Below are positions 34,823-43,368 of a stretch of 64,000 nucleotides of DNA, in pieces; the stretch's first letter is position 1; each line of letters begins with the position of its first letter. The notes beneath the pieces were generated by a model that was given only the letters and a program-made list of their open reading frames with translations, made no database searches and was not told the origin of the DNA. The position numbers and the translations under genes were made by a program. Source of the DNA: Microbacterium dauci (GTDB taxonomy: Bacteria > Actinomycetota > Actinomycetes > Actinomycetales > Microbacteriaceae); the NCBI RefSeq assembly GCF_030065535.1, contig NZ_JASJND010000004.1, positions 310,001 to 374,000 of the forward strand, given 5' to 3'.

Positions 34823-35620
34823 ATGACCGACCGTGCGATCCCCAACGCCTACTTCGAGCGCGTCGACGCGACGCACTTCCGCGCCACCTCTTTCGTCGGC
34901 GGGGCGTGGAACGTCGCCGAGCAGCACGTCGCTCCGCCGATGGGCCTGCTCGCGCACGTCATCGAGCAGGGCCACGCGACCCGCAGCCCGCAGCCGATGC
35001 AGCTCACCCGGCTGAGCATCGAGATCCTCGGCACCATCCCGATCGACGTCGTCGAAGTGACCACTGCAGTCGTCCGTCCCGGTCGCAGCATCGAGCTCGC
35101 GGAGGGCGCGCTGTCGCACGCCGGTCGGCCGGCGCTCATCGCGCGGGCGTGGCTGCAGCACGCCCGTGACACGTCGGCGCTCGCCGGCTCGGCGCTGCCC
35201 GACATGCCCCCGCACGACGAGGTCGAGGTCGTCGACCCGAGCGCACTCTGGCCGGGCGCGTTCATCGAGACCGTCGGCGAGGTGCGGCGGCGACAGGTCG
35301 AGCCGGGACGCGCGTTCACCTGGATCCACCCGAAGGTGCCGCTGCTCGCAGATGAGTCGGTGTCGCCGACGGCACGGCTCGTCGCGCTCGTCGACATCGC
35401 CAACGGTGTGACCCCGCGGGTGCACCCGACCGAAGTGGCCTTCCCGAACCTCGACCTGACCCTGCACCTGCTGCGCCCACCCGTCGGTGAGTGGATCGGC
35501 TTCGACACGACCGTGAGCTTCGGTGCGACCGGGCTCGGCCTCACTTCGACCGTGCTCCACGACCTTGACGGCCCGATCGGCACCGTCGCACAGACCCTCA
35601 CGGTGCGCCCGCACGCCTGA
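34823..35620 (+). CDS. TesB-like thioesterase family protein
   Basis: A 265-residue double hot-dog protein. The N-terminal half has PPMGLLAHVIEQGHATRSPQ and the second has VSPTARLVALVDIANGVTPR. This is the arrangement of acyl-CoA thioesterase II-like proteins in actinobacteria. It would hydrolyse an acyl-CoA in the cytoplasm. It follows the alditol oxidase by 30 bases and may share its transcript. The 154 bases after it (35621-35774) hold no gene. Confidence 0.8.
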   Translation: MTDRAIPNAYFERVDATHFRATSFVGGAWNVAEQHVAPPMGLLAHVIEQGHATRSPQPMQLTRLSIEILGTIPIDVVEVTTAVVRPGRSIELAEGALSHAGRPALIARAWLQHARDTSALAGSALPDMPPHDEVEVVDPSALWPGAFIETVGEVRRRQVEPGRAFTWIHPKVPLLADESVSPTARLVALVDIANGVTPRVHPTEVAFPNLDLTLHLLRPPVGEWIGFDTTVSFGATGLGLTSTVLHDLDGPIGTVAQTLTVRPHA

Positions 35621-35729
35621 ACTGCGGTCACCGACGGTCGCGGCAGCCGGTGGCCGCGGCGGGGGTTGGCAGACTGTCGCGACCGGTAGCTGCACGCCGG
35701 GCCGCCGCGGTGAGCGTGTCCTCCCGTGA

Positions 35730-36605
<876 letters not shown>

Positions 36606-36613
36606 CGCGCCAC

Positions 36614-36647
36614 ACGAATGGGCTCCGCTCCGGCGGGGCCCATTCGT
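36614..36647 (+). terminator. Terminator after aldo/keto reductase
   Basis: ACGAATGGGC (36614-36623) and GCCCATTCGT (36638-36647) form a perfect 10-bp stem eight bases after the stop codon, followed by CGTCTC. Confidence 0.75.
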
Positions 36648-36684
36648 CGTCTCACCGGGCTTTCGGGCGGCGCGGCATCCGCCG

Positions 36685-36710
36685 TACAATAATTCCTCGA
36701 ATCGATTCGA
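36685..36710 (+). promoter_or_regulatory. Promoter -10 and palindromic operator of MATE gene
   Basis: TACAAT (36685-36690) is a near-consensus -10. Six bases beyond it lies TCGAATCGATTCGA (36697-36710), a perfect 14-bp palindrome 20 bases before the ATG. A dimeric repressor bound there would block initiation. No regulator gene is adjacent. Confidence 0.6.
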
Positions 36711-36730
36711 TCCTGCCCCTGAAAGACCGA

Positions 36731-38236
36731 ATGGCCACCTCCCTCACGACGGGCCGCCCCTGGCGCGTCATCCTCCTATTCACCGTGCCGCTGATGATCG
36801 GCAACGTGGTGCAGCAGCTGTACCACTTCGCCGACACCGTCGTCGTGGGTCGGCTGCTCGGCGTCGAGGCGCTCGCCGCCGTCGGCGCGACCGGGAGTCT
36901 GCTGTTCCTGCTGCTCGGGTTCGCATGGGGCCTCACCTCGGGCTTCGCGATCCCGACGGCCACCGCCTACGGCGCCCGTGACGCCGACGCCGTCCGTCGC
37001 TCGGTCGCGACCGGCGCGATTCTCAGCGGTGTCACGAGCGTGGTGCTCACGATCGGCGCGCCGTTCCTCTCCCGGCCCGCCCTCGTCGCGCTGCAGACGC
37101 CGCCCGAACTCCTCGACGACGCGACCACCTTCACCGTGATCAGCTTCCTCGGTGCGGGCGCACTGATGTTCTTCAACTTCCTGTCGGCCGTCATCCGGGC
37201 GATCGGCGACTCGCGCACCCCGCTCGTCTTCCTCATCGTCGCGTGCGTGCTGAACGTCGTCCTCGTCATCGCTGCGATCGCCTGGCTGGGCCTCGGCGTC
37301 GGCGGTGCGGCACTCGCGACCGTCCTCTCGCAGGCCATCTCGGTGCTGTTGTGCCTCGAGTACATGCGCCGCCGCATCCCCGAGCTGCACCTGCGCCGCG
37401 ATGACTGGCGCATCACCCGCGCGGATGTGATCGAGCACCTGCGACTCGGCCTTCCGATGGGCTTCCAGGCTTCGATCATCGCCATCGGCGCGCTCACCGT
37501 CCAGGTTGCGCTGAACACGCTCGGCTCCGACGCGGTCGCCGCGTACACCGCGGCGTCCCGTGTCGACGGCCTCGCCGTCGCGCTCCTCCAGTCGATGTCG
37601 CTCGCCGTGTCGATGTACGTCGCGCAGAACTACGGCGCCGGTCGCCCCGACCGCATCCGCAAGGGCGTCGTCCAGGCGATCTGGATGTCGATTATCGGCG
37701 CCGTCGCCCTCGGTCTGCTCCTCGTCACGCTCGGCGGCCCGCTCGTCCGCCTCTTCGTCGGCGACGGTGCGGACGATGTCGTCCACATGGCCGTCGGGAT
37801 GCTCATCATCAACGGCCTCAGCTACAGCTTCCTCGGAGTCCTGTTCGTCACCCGCGGCGCGCTGCAGGGGCTCGGTGACGCCGTGATCCCTACCGTCACC
37901 GGCGTGGTCGAGCTCTTCGCCCGAGCCGGCGCGGCAGTCCTCCTCGGCGCGACGATGGGATTCATCGGCGTCGCATGGTCGAACCCCTTCGCCTGGATCG
38001 GTGCGGCGATCATCCTCGTCCCCGCCTACGTCCGCGCGCACAAGCGCCTCGCCAGCATGCCGATGGCGCCGATGACGATCACGCCCACGACGCCGATCGC
38101 GGTGATCGGTCCCGTCGACGGCTCGATGAACGTCGAAGCGGTCGTCACCCAGCCGGTGCGGCTCCCGCAGCCGTCGTCGCGCATGCAGCGCGCGCTGCGC
38201 CGCCGCCCGACGAGGCCGCGCATCCGCAAGGACTGA
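36731..38236 (+). CDS. MATE-family efflux transporter
   Basis: A 501-residue exporter with twelve helices. Features include PLMIGNVVQQLYHFADTVVV at the N-terminus, the second MatE repeat beginning LGLPMGFQASIIAIGALTVQ, and YVAQNYGAGRPDRIRKGV. MATE proteins use Na+ or H+ gradients to expel drugs and metabolites. An unusual C-terminal extension of about 55 residues (MPMAPMTITPTTPIAVIG and a basic tail ending RPRIRKD) is cytoplasmic and low in complexity. A palindromic operator lies at the promoter and a strong terminator follows. Confidence 0.92.
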   Translation: MATSLTTGRPWRVILLFTVPLMIGNVVQQLYHFADTVVVGRLLGVEALAAVGATGSLLFLLLGFAWGLTSGFAIPTATAYGARDADAVRRSVATGAILSGVTSVVLTIGAPFLSRPALVALQTPPELLDDATTFTVISFLGAGALMFFNFLSAVIRAIGDSRTPLVFLIVACVLNVVLVIAAIAWLGLGVGGAALATVLSQAISVLLCLEYMRRRIPELHLRRDDWRITRADVIEHLRLGLPMGFQASIIAIGALTVQVALNTLGSDAVAAYTAASRVDGLAVALLQSMSLAVSMYVAQNYGAGRPDRIRKGVVQAIWMSIIGAVALGLLLVTLGGPLVRLFVGDGADDVVHMAVGMLIINGLSYSFLGVLFVTRGALQGLGDAVIPTVTGVVELFARAGAAVLLGATMGFIGVAWSNPFAWIGAAIILVPAYVRAHKRLASMPMAPMTITPTTPIAVIGPVDGSMNVEAVVTQPVRLPQPSSRMQRALRRRPTRPRIRKD

Positions 38237-38239
38237 TCC

Positions 38240-38271
38240 GAAGCGGATGCCGCGCTCGTGGCATCCGCTTC
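38240..38271 (+). terminator. Terminator after MATE gene
   Basis: GAAGCGGATGCC (38240-38251) and GGCATCCGCTTC (38260-38271) form a perfect 12-bp stem with an eight-base loop four bases after the stop codon. It is again an inverted GGATGCC pair. Confidence 0.8.
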
Positions 38272-38305
38272 GTGCAGGTCGCCACCGAGGGTGCACAATC
38301 GTGGG

Positions 38306-39103
38306 GTGTCGACTGCCTTCGCTCCGCTGACCGAGATGCCCGACCCGCGGTTCGTGATGGTCGGCGACGGCTACCGCGTCGCGACCTACTCCTGGGGCCC
38401 CGACGACGCGACGACCGTGCTGCTGGTGCACGGGTTCGCGTCGAGCGCGCGCGACAACTGGGTGAACACCGGGTGGGTGCGCGACCTGCTGCGGGCCGGG
38501 TACCGCGTGCTCGCGGTCGACCAGCGCGGCCACGGCGCGAGTGATAAGCCGCACGAGGCCGCCGCCTACGCCCTCCGCACGATGGCGACCGACGTCGAGG
38601 CCGTGCTCGACACCTACCTCGTCGATGAGGCGCTCTACGTCGGGTATTCGCTCGGCGCGCGCGTCGGGTGGGAGGTCGCCCGCGACTTCGAAACCCGCAT
38701 CGACCGCGTCGTGCTCGGGGGCGTCCCCGACGGCGTGCCGCTCGGGCGCCTCGACCTCGACCAGGTGCGGGCGTACGTCGAGGACGGCGTGCCGGTGACG
38801 GATGCCGTGACCCAGAACTACATCGCCCTCACCGAGCGCGTGCCGGGCAACGACCTGCGCGCACTGCTCGCGATCGCGGGCGGCATGCGCGCGACCGGCA
38901 CCGTCGATCCCGACCCGGCGAACGCCCCGCGGCAGCCCGTGCTGTTCGCGACCGGGTCGAAGGACGGCATCATCGAGGGCTCGAAGGCGCTCGCCGCGGC
39001 GACTCCGCACGGCCGGTTCGTCGAGATCCCCGATCGCCACCACTTCAACGCACCCGGCTCTCGCGCCTTCCGCGAGGCCGCCGTCGCGTTCCTCGCGGAG
39101 TAG
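38306..39103 (+). CDS. Alpha/beta hydrolase
   Basis: A 265-residue hydrolase starting at GTG (MSTAFAPLTEMPDPRFVMVG). The HG oxyanion motif is LLVHGFASSARDNW, and the strand-4 Asp motif VLAVDQRGHGASDKP is typical of esterases and epoxide-hydrolase-like folds. The nucleophile elbow is YVGYSLGARVGWE, and the His is in IPDRHHFNAPGSRAF. The substrate is unknown. It stands alone; the short GC-rich gap after it precedes a convergent gene. Confidence 0.86.
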   Translation: MSTAFAPLTEMPDPRFVMVGDGYRVATYSWGPDDATTVLLVHGFASSARDNWVNTGWVRDLLRAGYRVLAVDQRGHGASDKPHEAAAYALRTMATDVEAVLDTYLVDEALYVGYSLGARVGWEVARDFETRIDRVVLGGVPDGVPLGRLDLDQVRAYVEDGVPVTDAVTQNYIALTERVPGNDLRALLAIAGGMRATGTVDPDPANAPRQPVLFATGSKDGIIEGSKALAAATPHGRFVEIPDRHHFNAPGSRAFREAAVAFLAE

Positions 39104-39165
39104 CCGCGCGGCGCGGCATGCGTCCAACCGCGGCCGCGCGCCGCGGCGCGAGCCGAGGCGGCTCG

Positions 39166-40125
39166 TCAGGGGCGGGGTGCGGATGCCGCGTGCCACGGCG
39201 CATCGGGCTCGAGGTGCAGCCGGGCGATCCAGTGCGCGAGCGCCACGGCCAGCACGGTCACGACGACCTTGTCGACGATCGACACGAGGAAGCCGACCGA
39301 GAACACTGCGGGGACGATGCCGGCGACTGCTTCGACCGCGAGGACGAACGTGTTGCTGGCGTGCCCCATCCCGCCGTACATGAGGATGTTCAGCGGTGCG
39401 CTCACGAGCGTGCACGCGAGGGCGACGGCGATGGTCAGCAGACTCATGCGCGCCCAGGAACGGCCGAGCCGACGCATGCCATACCCCCACACCAGCGCCC
39501 CCGCGACGTTGACGAGTGCGAACGCGATCGTCTCCGGGCTCGAGATCACGGTGTTGAGTGCGTTCGTGGCGATCGCGACTGCGACGCCGTGCCAAGGGCC
39601 GAAGACGAATGCCGCGAGGGCCGTCCCCGCCATGTCGAGGAACAGCGGCAGTTGGAGCTTCGAGGCGACCGCGCTGCCGAAGAGGTTCATGAACACCGCC
39701 GCGGCCATGATCGTGATGATCAGCGCGGTCCGCAGCCGGGGGAGCAACGGGTCGGACGGCGCAGGAGCAGGAACAGGAGCGGGTGACGGTGCCGGCTCCG
39801 GAGCAGGGCTGGGGGCCGCAGGCGCGACCAGGTGGCGCTCGAGCGATCGCGCGCGCCACCGCTCGGCACCTTCGGCATCCTGACCCAGCGCGATGACGAT
39901 GTCGGCGACGAGGTCGGGGTCGATGCGTCGACGTCCGGGCTGGAACACGTCGTACACCGTCGACCGTGCGACTCGCGACGCGGACGCGCTCATGCCGCGG
40001 GCGGCACGCGCGGCTGCCACCCGCTCTGCGATGAGCGCGTAGGACACATTCCCCGCGGAGATTCGCAGCTGCTGCAGATCTTCTGCGAAGGCATCGCGCG
40101 CGAACGACCGGTCGCCCGTCGTCAT
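39166..40125 (-). CDS. HTH domain fused to ECF-S-component-like membrane domain
   Basis: A 319-residue protein starting MTTGDRSFARDAFAEDLQQL, with GGGGAG in front; a GTG seven codons earlier is possible. Residues of about 13-85 look like a helix-turn-helix module (YALIAERVAAAR, then ARSTVYDVFQPGRRRIDPDL). A Pro-Ala linker (APSPAPEPAPSPAPVPAPAP) follows. About six membrane helices come next, with LFLDMAGTALAAFVFGPWHG and ATNALNTVISSPETIAFALV, the style of energy-coupling-factor S components. This could be a membrane-bound one-component regulator that senses a small molecule; that is inference. Confidence 0.65.
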   Translation of the reverse strand: MTTGDRSFARDAFAEDLQQLRISAGNVSYALIAERVAAARAARGMSASASRVARSTVYDVFQPGRRRIDPDLVADIVIALGQDAEGAERWRARSLERHLVAPAAPSPAPEPAPSPAPVPAPAPSDPLLPRLRTALIITIMAAAVFMNLFGSAVASKLQLPLFLDMAGTALAAFVFGPWHGVAVAIATNALNTVISSPETIAFALVNVAGALVWGYGMRRLGRSWARMSLLTIAVALACTLVSAPLNILMYGGMGHASNTFVLAVEAVAGIVPAVFSVGFLVSIVDKVVVTVLAVALAHWIARLHLEPDAPWHAASAPRP

Positions 40126-40190
40126 CCGCACCACTCCCCACGTCACGAGAACGCTTCGACTGTATCCGAGCCGCCGCGTACCCTCGCACC

Positions 40191-40541
40191 ATGACCGACC
40201 TGCCGTCGTGGGGCCCGTCCGCGGTCACGCCGACAGCCGAGCACTACCGCCATTTCGGCGCGGTCGAGGCGCACGGGCAGCCCGACACCGCGATCGTCCT
40301 GCACCCGATCGGGGTCGGGCACGACGCCTCGGACGCCGAGCGGCAGACGCTCGAGGAGCTCGTCGCGAAGGGGTCGGTCTTCGGCGTGAACCTCGCCACC
40401 GACGACCTCGACGCGACGTTCGCGCAGCTCGAATCCGCCGGCGCCGACATCGTGCAGGAACCCATCGAGCAGGACTACGGCGTCCGCGATTGCGCAGTGC
40501 GCGATCCCGCGGGCAACCTCCTCCGCATCCAGCAGCAGTGA
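40191..40541 (+). CDS. VOC-family protein, apparently N-terminally shortened
   Basis: A 116-residue protein whose second half is a clear glyoxalase/bleomycin-resistance module (FGVNLATDDLDATFAQLESA, then DYGVRDCAVRDPAGNLLRIQ). In homologues of this type an N-terminal repeat with FYRDALGF-like sequence precedes the conserved PDTAIVLHP strand. Here only about 25 unrelated residues stand in front of it, so roughly 25-45 residues appear to be missing. It may be a half-size functional version or a truncated gene. It is followed after 17 bases by the DUF1801 gene. Confidence 0.65.
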   Translation: MTDLPSWGPSAVTPTAEHYRHFGAVEAHGQPDTAIVLHPIGVGHDASDAERQTLEELVAKGSVFGVNLATDDLDATFAQLESAGADIVQEPIEQDYGVRDCAVRDPAGNLLRIQQQ

Positions 40542-40558
40542 CCCACGAAAGGCAGACC

Positions 40559-41014
40559 ATGGCAGACAAGACCAGCGGCGGCGCGGACTTCAGCGACGAC
40601 GAGAAGGCCGCGATGAAGCAGCGCGCCGAAGAGCTCAAGGCGATGAAGGGGCTCAAGGGCGCGGCGAAGCTCGCGAAAGAGAACGAGGCGTGCGTCGAGG
40701 CGATCGAGAAGCTCGAGGGCACCGACCGTGCGATCGGCCAGCGTGTGCACGTGATCGTGCTCGAAGAGGCACCGCACCTGCGCCCGAAGACGTTCTACGG
40801 CTTCCCCGCCTACGCGAACGAAGACGGCAAGGTGGTCGTCTTCTACCAGCCGGCATCCAAGTTCAAGACCCGCTACGGCACCGTCACGTTCGACGAACCG
40901 GCGGCCCTCGACGACGGCCCGATGTGGCCGGTCTCGTTCGCGGTGCTCGAGGTGACGGATGCCGTCGAGGCGAAGCTCCGCGAACTTGTCAGGACCGCGG
41001 CACCGACAGGCTGA
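40559..41014 (+). CDS. DUF1801 (YdhG-like) protein
   Basis: A 151-residue protein with a Lys/Glu-rich N-terminal helix region (DDEKAAMKQRAEELKAMKGL) and a C-terminal DUF1801 domain (LRPKTFYGFPAYANEDGKVV, then ASKFKTRYGTVTFDEPAALD). The family is related to frataxin-like folds and the Fra/YdhG group; its role is not settled. Its last 26 bases overlap the convergent dehydrogenase gene. Confidence 0.78.
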   Translation: MADKTSGGADFSDDEKAAMKQRAEELKAMKGLKGAAKLAKENEACVEAIEKLEGTDRAIGQRVHVIVLEEAPHLRPKTFYGFPAYANEDGKVVVFYQPASKFKTRYGTVTFDEPAALDDGPMWPVSFAVLEVTDAVEAKLRELVRTAAPTG

Positions 41015-42128
41015 CGATCCGGTCGTCGCCCTCGCGGGCCCAGCCGCGGCCGTCGGTGTTGTTCGTCAGCACCCAGAGCGTGCCGTCGGGGCCCGCGGCG
41101 ACGTCGCGGAGGCGTCCGTACCCTTCCGCGAGGACGGACGAGCTCGACGGGTCGGCGACCGGCACCGCGCGGAGCACCTCGCCTCGGAGGTTGGCGATCA
41201 CGATGGTCTCGTTCACAATCGCGATGCCGCTGGGGCTCGCGGCATCCGTCGTCCAGGTCTGCACCGGGTCGATGAACCCGTCGCCCTCGCCGCCCGTGCC
41301 TTCGACGTACGGCCAGCCGTAGTTGCCGCCCGGCTCGATGATGTTGAGCTCGTCGCGGTAGTTTCGACCGAACTCGCTCGAGAACATCGTGCCGTCCTCG
41401 TCCCACGCGAAGCCCTGCACGTTGCGGTGGCCGAGGCTGTAGACGGGTGAGCCGGGATCGGGGTTGTCCGACGGGATGCCGCCGTCCGGCTCGATCCGCA
41501 GGATCTTGCCCGCGAGCGAGTCGGGGTTCTGCGACGCCGGTTCGTCACTGGTGTCGCCGTTCGCGATGTAGAGCATGCCGTCGGGGCCGAACGCGATGCG
41601 GCCGCCGTTGTGGTGGGTGCCCGCGGGCATGCCGTCAATGACGACCTCGGGTGCGCCGAGCCGGTGCGACCCGGTCGTGCCCGAGATCGGGTAGCGCTGC
41701 ACGCGGTTGCCGTCCGCCGCGGTCGAGTAGACGTAGAGCCAGCCGTCGCCGTTCACCGCGAGACCGAGCAGGCCGCCCTCGTCGCTGTGCACGACGCCGT
41801 CCACCGTGCCGACCTCGTGCATCTCGCCGTCGGTGGGGACTTCGACGATGCGCGCGGTGTCACGCTCGCTCACGAACACGGTGTCGTCGGCGACCGCGAT
41901 CGACCACGGTGAGTCGAGCCCCGTGATGACGGTCCGGGGCGTGTCGGGGATCGGGGTCGGCGTCGGGGTGGGCGTGGGTGTCGGGGTCTGTGTGGGTGTC
42001 GGCGTCGCGCTCGGCGACGGGGTCGTCGTCGCCGTCGCGTCGGGCTCGGCGGGCGCGCAGGCCGTGATCGCGGATGCCGCGAGCAGCGCGGCGGCGAGTG
42101 CGAAGGTGTGGCGCGCGGACCGCTGCAT
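40989..42128 (-). CDS. PQQ-type sugar dehydrogenase lipoprotein
   Basis: A 379-residue protein of the soluble glucose/sorbosone dehydrogenase (GSDH) propeller family. The signal sequence has lipobox AITAC. A Thr/Pro wall-spanning linker (PTPTQTPTPTPTPTPTP) follows, then the six-bladed domain with GLDSPWSIAVADD, AGTHHNGGRIAFGPDGMLYI (catalytic His region) and YSLGHRNVQGFAWD. It would oxidise an aldose at the cell surface with PQQ and Ca2+; a bound cofactor cannot be shown from sequence. The start chosen is the ATG at 42128. Confidence 0.85.
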   Translation of the reverse strand: MQRSARHTFALAAALLAASAITACAPAEPDATATTTPSPSATPTPTQTPTPTPTPTPTPIPDTPRTVITGLDSPWSIAVADDTVFVSERDTARIVEVPTDGEMHEVGTVDGVVHSDEGGLLGLAVNGDGWLYVYSTAADGNRVQRYPISGTTGSHRLGAPEVVIDGMPAGTHHNGGRIAFGPDGMLYIANGDTSDEPASQNPDSLAGKILRIEPDGGIPSDNPDPGSPVYSLGHRNVQGFAWDEDGTMFSSEFGRNYRDELNIIEPGGNYGWPYVEGTGGEGDGFIDPVQTWTTDAASPSGIAIVNETIVIANLRGEVLRAVPVADPSSSSVLAEGYGRLRDVAAGPDGTLWVLTNNTDGRGWAREGDDRIVSLSVPRS

Positions 42129-42210
42129 GCCCCCAGTCAACCCGGCATCCGGCCGAGGCGGAAGCCGAACGGGCTGGACGACCTAAACTGGAGGGAGTCC
42201 GTCCCCGTCT

Positions 42211-42858
42211 GTGAGAAGCTTCGCCGTGCCTGACGCCGCCCCCCGCACTTTCGCCGTGCGACACCTGCAGATGGCGCGCGCCCTGTTCGCGGCCGTCGCC
42301 GCGGTGATGATCACGTTCTCGAGCGACCACTCCGCACCCGTCGGTGTCTCGGTGTTCGGCGGATTCGCGACCGCGACGGCACTGATCTTCCTGATTTCGG
42401 TGTGGCTCGTCTTCCCCGCCGGTGCCCGGTGGCCGTCGGTGCTGCTGGGGGCTGTGACACTCGTCGCCGGCATGGTCGCGACGTTCCCCGCCGTGCGCAC
42501 GACGGAGGGCTACTTCCTCCTCGTCGCGATCTGGGCGTTCGTGTTCGGTGTCGTCGAACTGGTGATCGGGATCGTCGGCCGCCGTCGCGGCTGGGATGCC
42601 TCGCGCGACGCGATCTTCGTCGGCGCGCTCACCCTCGTGCTCGGCGCCGGTCTGATCGTCACGAACCCGGCGTATCGGCTCGACTACTTCATCGAGGAAG
42701 CGGGACGTTCGTTCACGCTCACCGGCATCACCATCGGGGTGGGCCTGTTCGGCGCGTACGCCGCGATCGTCGCCGTGTTCCTCGGCATCGCCGCGTTCTC
42801 GCCTCGCCCCGTGGCATCCACTGCAGACGTCGCCGACGCTCCGGGAGGCACCGCGTGA
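42211..42858 (+). CDS. DUF308-like membrane protein
   Basis: A 215-residue protein starting at GTG with six predicted helices in hairpins, the HdeD/DUF308 style. Examples are VAGMVATFPAVRTTEGYFLL and AIWAFVFGVVELVIGIVGRR. No catalytic residues are visible. It overlaps the next small membrane gene by four bases, so the two are probably one unit. Confidence 0.75.
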   Translation: MRSFAVPDAAPRTFAVRHLQMARALFAAVAAVMITFSSDHSAPVGVSVFGGFATATALIFLISVWLVFPAGARWPSVLLGAVTLVAGMVATFPAVRTTEGYFLLVAIWAFVFGVVELVIGIVGRRRGWDASRDAIFVGALTLVLGAGLIVTNPAYRLDYFIEEAGRSFTLTGITIGVGLFGAYAAIVAVFLGIAAFSPRPVASTADVADAPGGTA

Positions 42859-43211
42859 CCGAGAAGGACCCGACCCGTCGTCAGCTGCTGCGCCCGGCGC
42901 AGCTCATCACGATGGCACTCATCGCGGCGGCGTTCGCGGGCATCGTGACCCTGGTGTCGATGGGCATCCTGCAGGACCCGCGCCCCGTGCCCGAGGGTGC
43001 GCTGCACCCCCACGTACGGGCCTGGATGGTCGCGGCGATCGTCGCCGGCGTCACGTTCATCGCGACGCTCGTCATCATCGCGCTGTCGCTGCTGGCCGTC
43101 GACCCGTCGAAGGTCGGCAAGACCGTCGATCGCGGGCTGCTGCTCGACCCCGAGCCCGGGCCGGGCGACGACGACCGCCCCGCCGCACCGCGCGAGCCGC
43201 GCGGGCACTAG
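42855..43211 (+). CDS. Small two-helix membrane protein
   Basis: A 118-residue protein starting at GTG. Two hydrophobic helices (about residues 15-38 and 56-80) flank a loop containing PRPVPEGALHPHVRAW, and a Pro/Asp-rich cytoplasmic tail follows. I do not recognise a family. Its position directly after the DUF308-like gene, with a GTGA overlap, suggests a joint function. A long inverted repeat follows. Confidence 0.72.
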   Translation: MTEKDPTRRQLLRPAQLITMALIAAAFAGIVTLVSMGILQDPRPVPEGALHPHVRAWMVAAIVAGVTFIATLVIIALSLLAVDPSKVGKTVDRGLLLDPEPGPGDDDRPAAPREPRGH

Positions 43212-43248
43212 CTGCGCCGCGGCATCCGCTCGCGTCGTCACTCACGAG

Positions 43249-43327
43249 CGGCGCACAACTCAGGCTGATCGGCGCTCGCGGCTCGGCTGGGCGCCCACCG
43301 GAGCAGTTCTGCCTGAGTTGTGAGCCG
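43249..43327. repeat. Long inverted repeat in convergent gap (element B)
   Basis: GCGGCGCACAACTCAGGC (about 43248-43265) pairs with GCCTGAGTTGTGAGCCGC (43311-43328) with one mismatch, enclosing a 45-base loop. It lies between the convergent genes ending at 43211 and 43369. Architecture and the CACAAC/GTTGTG core recall element A at 20873. Confidence 0.8.
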
Positions 43328-43368
43328 CCTGTCGCGCCCGGGTCAGGTGTCGATGCCCAGAGCGGCGC

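Noticed and set aside
36776..40228. An open minus-strand frame of about 1150 codons
   Set aside because: It lies opposite the MATE and hydrolase genes and across the HTH-membrane gene in another frame. Its composition (Asp/Arg/Gly-rich, no hydrophobic core) is typical of antisense reading in high-GC DNA.
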